DNA of 62,535 nucleotides, from positions 1 to 62,535 of the forward strand of contig CAMKDB010000002.1 of the NCBI GenBank assembly GCA_946411155.1. Reading direction: 5' to 3'. The stretch comes from an uncultured Faecalibacterium sp. GTDB lineage: Bacteria; Bacillota; Clostridia; Oscillospirales; Ruminococcaceae. The notes under the pieces were generated by a model. That model did no database searches. It was not told the origin of the DNA and worked only from the letters and a program-made list of their open reading frames with translations. This document shows, piece by piece, positions 57,103 to 62,535 of this stretch. The position numbers and the translations under genes are program-made. Each line of letters begins with the position of its first letter. Position 1 is the stretch's first letter.

Positions 57103-57804
57103 ATGAGTCAACAGCCTGAACTGACGATCCTGATGCCCTGCCTGAATGAGGCGGAGACACTGGCAGTCTGTATCGAGAAAGCAAAACGCTTCCTGGAGGA
57201 AGCGCAGATCGACGGTGAGGTCCTTATCGCGGATAACGGAAGCACAGACGGTTCGCAGCAGATCGCGGAAGAACACGGCGCACGGGTCGTATCTGTCCCT
57301 GAGAAAGGATATGGTGCTGCTCTTCAGGGCGGCATGAACGCCGCGCTCGGCCGTTATGTCATCATGGGAGATGCTGACGACAGTTATGATTTTCTTCACC
57401 TGATGCCTTTTGTGGAAAAACTCCGTGAGGGCTATGAACTTGTGATGGGAAATCGGTTCAAAGGCGGGATCGCGCCAGGCGCAATGCCGTTCCTGCACAA
57501 ATATCTCGGCAATCCCGTCCTGAGTTTCATCGGAAGAGTCCTGTACAAAAGCGACGTCGGTGACTGGCATTGCGGACTTCGCGGATACCGCACGGAATCC
57601 ATGAAGGCGCTTGGGCTGAAGACGCCGGGGATGGAATATGCCAGTGAGATGGTGGTGATGGCGGCGATCCACGGGCTGAAGACCGCGGAAGTGCCCACGA
57701 CACTGAGTCCGGACGGAAGATCCAGACCACCGCATCTCCGGACGTTCCGGGACGGGTGGCGGCACCTGAAATTCCTGATCACGCACGTTCCCAAAAAGAA
57801 ATAA
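57103..57804 (+). CDS. GT2 family glycosyltransferase (dolichol-phosphate-glucose synthase-like)
   Basis: LTILMPCLNEAETLAVCIEKAKRF...IADNGSTDGSQQIAEEHGARVVSVPEKGYGAALQGGMNAALGRYVIMGDADDSYDF. Confidence 0.95.
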   Translation: MSQQPELTILMPCLNEAETLAVCIEKAKRFLEEAQIDGEVLIADNGSTDGSQQIAEEHGARVVSVPEKGYGAALQGGMNAALGRYVIMGDADDSYDFLHLMPFVEKLREGYELVMGNRFKGGIAPGAMPFLHKYLGNPVLSFIGRVLYKSDVGDWHCGLRGYRTESMKALGLKTPGMEYASEMVVMAAIHGLKTAEVPTTLSPDGRSRPPHLRTFRDGWRHLKFLITHVPKKK

Positions 57805-57808
57805 CAGA

Positions 57809-57838
57809 AAAGGTCCCGGCAAAAGCCGGGACCTTTAT
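57809..57838. terminator. Bidirectional terminator
   Basis: AAAGGTCCCGGC aaaa GCCGGGACCTTT perfect 12-bp stem. Confidence 0.85.
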
Positions 57839-57868
57839 ATAATATCAGTTTTCACGGAAAAGACCGGT

Positions 57869-58633
57869 TCACGGTTCCAGGTAATACAGGGCGTCCAGGC
57901 ACAGCAGCATGGCGGGAGAAAGAGACGCGTTGCCCCAGTCTCTGGGATCGAAGGCGTCTGTATCCGCCAGAGAGTCCGCCGTGTACAGAAGCTGGCCGAA
58001 AGTCAGGCCGCGCATCTCCGAAACAGCTGCCAGTGCGGCACATTCCATCTCGACGACAGAACATCCCTCTTCGACCCGACGGCGTACCTTTTCCTTCGTT
58101 TCCCGGAAAAAACCGTCCGTTGTCCAAGTCACCACTTCCTGATAGCGGAGGCCGTGTTCCTTCAGTGCTGCCCGGATCGCTTCCCGCGCGGCACTGCCGA
58201 TCCCGATGAAGCGGGATGCGGGAGCATAATGGAAAGATGTTCCCTCGTCCCGCAGCGCGCGGAAGGGAACCAGGAACACATTCTCTTCGAAAGGGACCAG
58301 AGCGCCGCAGGAACCGGAACTGATCACCCGACGGACACCGTTGCCCGCGAGCCAGTCCAGGAACTGGGCGGCGGCGGGAGCGCCGAGCGGTGCCTGAACG
58401 ACGCAGACCTCTTCTCCCCGGTGCTCCAGGATATATACGGGAAAATCTTTCGTGATGGTCCGGAACACGCCTGCGACACGGGCGTTTTGTTCCAGACAGT
58501 AGCGCTCGACTTCATCTCCAAGGAAAGCAAATGCCGCTTTGGAAGGGAAGGGTTCGTAGACGTCATCATGTCCGGGCATGATCACGGCCTGTTTGTCCGG
58601 GCTGTATTCCAGCAACGGGATGCGTTCTGCCAT
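57869..58633 (-). CDS. Nucleoside phosphorylase
   Basis: VCVVQAPLGAPAAAQFLDWLAGNGVRRVISSGSCGAL; GCSVVEMECAALAAVSEM. Confidence 0.87.
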   Translation of the reverse strand: MAERIPLLEYSPDKQAVIMPGHDDVYEPFPSKAAFAFLGDEVERYCLEQNARVAGVFRTITKDFPVYILEHRGEEVCVVQAPLGAPAAAQFLDWLAGNGVRRVISSGSCGALVPFEENVFLVPFRALRDEGTSFHYAPASRFIGIGSAAREAIRAALKEHGLRYQEVVTWTTDGFFRETKEKVRRRVEEGCSVVEMECAALAAVSEMRGLTFGQLLYTADSLADTDAFDPRDWGNASLSPAMLLCLDALYYLEP

Positions 58634-58688
58634 TTTCTGAACTCCTATGGAAAAGAGATCTCCGGTTTCATCACGGAGAGCATGGATA

Positions 58689-59321
58689 TCATTTCTTCAG
58701 CAGCGGATCGGAGACCGTTCTGTTGAAGAAATCGATGAAAGGACCGAAACCCAGTGCGGAGACCAGTGTGCCGAGTCCCACGATCCCCCCTGACAGGAAG
58801 CAGATCAGCGTGCACGCACCATCGCAGAAGATACGGCACCAGAAATACGGTATCTTGTCCAGCTTGCGGTCCAGGATCAGTGCCTGGGAATCGTATGGGG
58901 AAACGCCGAGGTCGGAACGCTGGTACAGGCTGATACCCAGACTGCACAGCAGCATGCCGATGAGCATGACCGGGATCCGGATCAGGAGCGAAGATGGTTT
59001 TCCCATCATCTGCACGAGCATCGTGTGGCATCCGTCGGCGATATGTCCGAGCAGCAGCGCGTTCACAACGGTTCCCAGTCCGATCAGGTCTCTGCCGAAA
59101 AACAGCTGGATCGCAAAGAAGATCACGTTGACGGCGATCTGCAGGATCGGGTAGGAGATCCCGATCTTTGCTGCGAGAGCCATATTCATACCGTTGAACG
59201 GATCATTCCCCATGGCGGACAGCCTGAAAAACGCGACGCCCGCGCCGAGAATGACATTCCCTGCGACACACATCGCGCATCGCTTCGGGCTCAGAGAACT
59301 GAGATACGTGCGGATATCCAA
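58689..59321 (-). CDS. YczE/YitT-like polytopic membrane protein
   Basis: AVNVIFFAIQLFFGRDLIGLGTVVNALLLGHIADG; QRSDLGVSPYDSQALILDRKLDKIPYFWCRIFCDGACTLICFLSGGIVGLGTLVSALGFGPFIDFF. Confidence 0.82.
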   Translation of the reverse strand: MDIRTYLSSLSPKRCAMCVAGNVILGAGVAFFRLSAMGNDPFNGMNMALAAKIGISYPILQIAVNVIFFAIQLFFGRDLIGLGTVVNALLLGHIADGCHTMLVQMMGKPSSLLIRIPVMLIGMLLCSLGISLYQRSDLGVSPYDSQALILDRKLDKIPYFWCRIFCDGACTLICFLSGGIVGLGTLVSALGFGPFIDFFNRTVSDPLLKK

Positions 59322-59447
59322 CTGAATACCTCCATACTGAGGGAACGGCGGGGATACGGAGATCCGACTGCGTTCCGATTTTTCACATTATACTTCAGAA
59401 ATACAGAGATGCACAGAGTACGGGAGATGCCGTGCACTAAGAGACAG

Positions 59448-59478
59448 AAAAAGGTCCCGGTCCTTCTGGACCGGGACC
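59448..59478 (-). terminator. Terminator for minus-strand esterase gene
   Basis: GGTCCCGGTCC ttct GGACCGGGACC with A-run on plus (U-run on minus). Confidence 0.85.
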
Positions 59479-59493
59479 CGGTCAATTTAGAGA

Positions 59494-60663
59494 TCAGTCG
59501 TTTTTAAAGACGAGCTGTGCGTAATCGTGGAAGGCTGCTCTCCAGACTCTCCATTCATGGTAACCGGGATAGATCTTCTGGATATAATTGATGCCTTTCT
59601 CGCGGCAGGTCACACGCTCCTGTTCGAACAGGGGCAGAGAGACTTCGTGGTCGCCGATCGCGCCGAAGAAGGGATTGACTTCGCGGTTGAAGGTTTCCGC
59701 GTCGTCCAGGACTTTCAGCTGTTCGGTCTGGTCTCTGCCGGTATAACCGGGAGCTACAGGGTAGGTATAACCGGTGAACAGACCAGCGGAACCAAAGACG
59801 TCATAATGGCTCATGATCATCTCGCCGGAGAGCAGGGAACCCATGGAAAGACCGGCGATGGCGCGGTGTTTCTTATCCGCGATGACACGGTAATGGGACT
59901 CGATGAACGGGATGCAGTCCTTGATGACCATCTCGTTGTATTTGCTGGTATCCAGATGCGGATTGCCGTCGGTGTTGACCTGCATCATGGCGTTGTTCAT
60001 AACGATGATGAAGGGGACCGCTTTGCCTTCCGCGATCAGGTTATCCATGGAGAAGTTCGTCTTGCCGAGATGGATCCAGCAGGCTTCGTTCTCACCGCCG
60101 CCGTGCTGCAGGTAAAGCACCGGATACTTCGTGTCGAGATCGTCGCGGTATTTCGGGGGCGTATAAACGTAACAGCATTCCATTTCTCCCGTCACGGTGG
60201 AGTAGAAGTATTCCTGGGAGACGGTCCCGTGGGGAACGTCCTTGATCAGGATATAATCCTGCTCCGGATCCGGCACCTCGATGTAGTTGATGCCATAGCC
60301 CCAGCCGTATCCGATAGGCGCCAGAGGGTTGACGACGCGGACGCCGTCCACGAAGAAGATGAGCTGCTTCAGGCCGGGCTCGTCATACTGGATCGTGCCG
60401 GTCCACATTCCGTCTTCCTGCTTTGTCAGTTCAACATAATGATCTTCGGTCTCGCCGGGATTGGCGGGATAGCCGGCTTTCACTTCTGTTGCGGTAGGCC
60501 CGTAGAGCGTGACCCACACTTTTCCGTCCGGGTACACTTTGTAGCCGACCGTACTTCCTTCATACTTTCCCCCAAGGATCATGTTGGGGATCAGCTGACG
60601 GTTGAAGCCGATGGCGCGGGAATCAAAGGTCTGGTTGTTCAGAAAACTTTCAGGAATATTCAT
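59494..60663 (-). CDS. Esterase family protein (Fes/CE1-like with N-terminal early-set domain)
   Basis: ECCYVYTPPKYRDDLDTKYPVLYLQHGGGENEACWIHLG; HRAIAGLSMGSLLSGEM; FFGAIGDHE; YPGYHEWRVWR. Confidence 0.92.
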   Translation of the reverse strand: MNIPESFLNNQTFDSRAIGFNRQLIPNMILGGKYEGSTVGYKVYPDGKVWVTLYGPTATEVKAGYPANPGETEDHYVELTKQEDGMWTGTIQYDEPGLKQLIFFVDGVRVVNPLAPIGYGWGYGINYIEVPDPEQDYILIKDVPHGTVSQEYFYSTVTGEMECCYVYTPPKYRDDLDTKYPVLYLQHGGGENEACWIHLGKTNFSMDNLIAEGKAVPFIIVMNNAMMQVNTDGNPHLDTSKYNEMVIKDCIPFIESHYRVIADKKHRAIAGLSMGSLLSGEMIMSHYDVFGSAGLFTGYTYPVAPGYTGRDQTEQLKVLDDAETFNREVNPFFGAIGDHEVSLPLFEQERVTCREKGINYIQKIYPGYHEWRVWRAAFHDYAQLVFKND

Positions 60664-60777
60664 CATAAGCGTCCTTTCCACGGGATCCCGATGGGACTTC
60701 CCATACATTGTTCTCATATTCATCATACCACTTTTGGCGCCGTTGTACAGACTCCAGGCAGTTTTTCAATACATTTT

Positions 60778-60792
60778 TATACAAGTTGTATA
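60778..60792. promoter_or_regulatory. 15-bp perfect palindrome in divergent promoter region (candidate operator)
   Basis: TATACAA G TTGTATA. Confidence 0.5.
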
Positions 60793-60864
60793 CACGTTGG
60801 CAGACAAATCTTCACCAAACGATGGGGATATCTTTCTGCGAACCTATTATGCAATGGTTCAGAA

Positions 60865-60873
60865 TGGTATAAT
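60865..60873 (+). promoter_or_regulatory. Extended -10 promoter
   Basis: TGGTATAAT. Confidence 0.5.
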
Positions 60874-60924
60874 TTTGGCAGAAACAGAAGTGGGGTGAAG
60901 GGGTTCACCTCCGGGGAGAGAAGG

Positions 60925-62160
60925 ATGGAGAAGGTCATAGTCTGGGGAGAAGAGCGGGTCTACCGGCAGATCGCGGAGGTCGTCCATGCGCTGGTAGAAA
61001 CGGGCGATGCGGAAGTACTTGCTGAATTCGTTAAGGACGGATTGCCCGATGAAGCAGTGTTCTATGAGCCTGTATGGTCCGCAGCAACATCGGTGCTGAT
61101 CTGTGCGCGCAATTATACGGACGATCTAATCGCCTCGGTCGTAAGTCACGGTGTCCGCAGGGAACTGCTGGTTCCGTCCGACATGCTGTACAAGCCCGGT
61201 TTTTCTTTTACCAGATACATGGCGCTCCTGAAAAGCAGGATCTCGATCCTTTCGAATTATTGCTGGGGAGGGCTGACCTATCATTATTTCCATCTTCCGA
61301 TGCTTTCGCCGACGATCAATCTGTTCTTTACAGATGGCGGCTACCTTCACTTCCTGGAAAACCTGGATTCAATGCTGGAAAAAAGTCCGGTATTTCTCCA
61401 GATGGATCACGATGATTATCTCGGGCACGACTTCCCGGTATTTGAGGTCAACGATGTCAAGATCTTCATGAATCACAGCAGAAATGCAGAAGAAGGTCTC
61501 GACGCCTGGAACCGCAGAAAGGGCAGACTGAACCGGGAGAACCTGATGGTCATGATGGCAACGAAAGAACCGGAGAGTGCGGAACGGTTCTGTGCGCTTC
61601 CTTTCAGCAAGAAGATCTGTTTCGTCACATTCGAAACAGATCTGCCCCATTGTATGAAAGTGGATCCGGGAAAGGCGCCGGTCAGTCGCTATATCAACGA
61701 CCTAGCGATCGGGATCCGCAGAAGGTATGATCCCTGGACACTTCTGGAAACGGGAGCAATCATCGAAACTGGCGAGTCCTGGGAGGAGGAATTCTTCCAT
61801 CCGGACACCATTGAGAAACGGCTGGGGGAGGCGCAGAAGATTCTGATCTACGGCGCGTGGGAACTGGGAGAAAAATCATTCAGGATCATGAAACGGACCT
61901 TTGGGACGGATCGTCTTGCGGGATTTGCGGTGACCTCCATGCAAGGCAATCCCGGACAGTTGCATGGGATGCCCGTTCGCCCGTTGGGCGAATGGGCGGA
62001 GTTCTTGCGGCAGGAGCAGGTCCCGTTCAGCAAAGTTCTGACGATCCTTGGCCTGAATCCGCGGTTTTACCGGGAAGTACAGGACGACCTGCGGAATCTC
62101 GGATTGGAGAAATCCATTTCTCTGGAAGAGCTGGTCTGGGGAGAAGATATGAGACGATGA
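60925..62160 (+). CDS. DUF1919-like (exopolysaccharide biosynthesis-associated) protein
   Basis: RISILSNYCWGGLTYHYFHLPMLSPTINLFFTDGGYLHFLENL...PVFEVNDVKIFMNHSRNAEEGLDAWNRRKGRLN; SD GGGGAGAGAAGG. Confidence 0.8.
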   Translation: MEKVIVWGEERVYRQIAEVVHALVETGDAEVLAEFVKDGLPDEAVFYEPVWSAATSVLICARNYTDDLIASVVSHGVRRELLVPSDMLYKPGFSFTRYMALLKSRISILSNYCWGGLTYHYFHLPMLSPTINLFFTDGGYLHFLENLDSMLEKSPVFLQMDHDDYLGHDFPVFEVNDVKIFMNHSRNAEEGLDAWNRRKGRLNRENLMVMMATKEPESAERFCALPFSKKICFVTFETDLPHCMKVDPGKAPVSRYINDLAIGIRRRYDPWTLLETGAIIETGESWEEEFFHPDTIEKRLGEAQKILIYGAWELGEKSFRIMKRTFGTDRLAGFAVTSMQGNPGQLHGMPVRPLGEWAEFLRQEQVPFSKVLTILGLNPRFYREVQDDLRNLGLEKSISLEELVWGEDMRR

Positions 62161-62237
62161 ACAGCCAGGCATGAGAATCGATTCTAAAAGGAGCGGTGCG
62201 CCTGTTCTGACGGAAACAGTCAGAGATGCAAAAGTAT

Positions 62238-62453
62238 ATGAGAAAAACAATCAGTTGTATCCTGGCCTGTCTGCTCCTGTTCTGCCTTTCCGGGTGCGGT
62301 GCGGAGCAGAACACGCCGGTACCGCTGCCGGGAGGACCGGCAGAGACCGGAGTGGGTGTCGGGGATCTGTCGGCGTATGATTACGATTACCTCTGCGGGA
62401 TCATCCCTGTCAATACGGTGAAGGAAAGCATCAGATCCATTCTTGAAACATAA
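62238..62453 (+). CDS. Small lipoprotein of unknown function
   Basis: MRKTISCILACLLLFCLSGCGAEQ lipobox; 71 aa. Confidence 0.65.
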   Translation: MRKTISCILACLLLFCLSGCGAEQNTPVPLPGGPAETGVGVGDLSAYDYDYLCGIIPVNTVKESIRSILET

Positions 62454-62497
62454 CCGGCGCATTCTCGTGACTTCAGTCGAGAGTTAGCCGGTTTTTC
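62452..62497 (+). terminator. Rho-independent terminator
   Basis: AACCGGC...TCTCG/CGAGA...GCCGGTTTTTCTT. Confidence 0.8.
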
Positions 62498-62535
62498 TTA
62501 TGGATCGTCGGGGTAAGAGACATAACGTAGGAATG

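Noticed and set aside
6988-58633. Three nucleoside phosphorylase genes (7009, 27763, 57869) as a duplicated system
   Set aside because: Sequences are clearly different subfamilies in separate contexts; ordinary nucleoside salvage redundancy
59527-60924. N-terminal 466 codons of the 877-aa plus-strand ORF
   Set aside because: Antisense to the esterase gene; real start of the DUF1919-like gene is ATG 60925 with an SD, so the long ORF is an open-frame artefact
1-62535. CRISPR arrays, IS elements, prophage genes, tRNA/rRNA genes
   Set aside because: No regularly spaced repeats, transposase/integrase motifs, or tRNA-like (GGTTCGAATCC-type) segments were recognised; absence is not proven without a tRNAscan/CRISPR search

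Overview
The window is a gene-dense, moderately GC-rich chromosomal segment, probably from a clostridial Firmicute judging by gene content and codon style. It holds about 61 protein-coding genes. I recognised no rRNA, tRNA, CRISPR array, transposase or phage module. Housekeeping genes include sppA (5'-truncated by the window), metG, tatD, lepA, pth-mfd-trmL, pgk-tpiA-deoD, hemW and rlmI. There is an amino-acid ABC transporter operon ending in an M20 amidohydrolase, and a rubredoxin / ferredoxin-rubrerythrin oxidative-stress pair. Two surface-glycan regions stand out. Region A (about 29.0-41.9 kb, interrupted by minus-strand hemW and an AlkD-like gene) has a tandem GT2 protein, a TagD-like cytidylyltransferase, a Gfo/Idh reductase, a GDPD-metallophosphoesterase fusion, LicD, a Rossmann+ParB-like+GT2+DUF6270-like fusion, a second TagD-like enzyme and UXS. 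Region B (about 49.5-57.8 kb) has an acyltransferase, a CgeB-like GT, DUF616, a large orphan membrane protein, MBOAT+DHHW and a GT2; a DUF1919 gene lies further downstream. The most interesting candidates are: (1) the region-A phosphoglycan assembly/editing locus; (2) a five-module ferredoxin/rubredoxin/rubrerythrin fusion with an internal SD+ATG that could yield a stand-alone rubrerythrin; (3) a leader upstream of the rubredoxin gene whose SD lies in a 9-bp hairpin; (4) an SGNH-fold protein whose catalytic Ser and His appear replaced by Thr and Asn; (5) a leaderless lepA; (6) several perfect palindromes in divergent promoter regions. All assignments come from reading the sequence; no database search was run.
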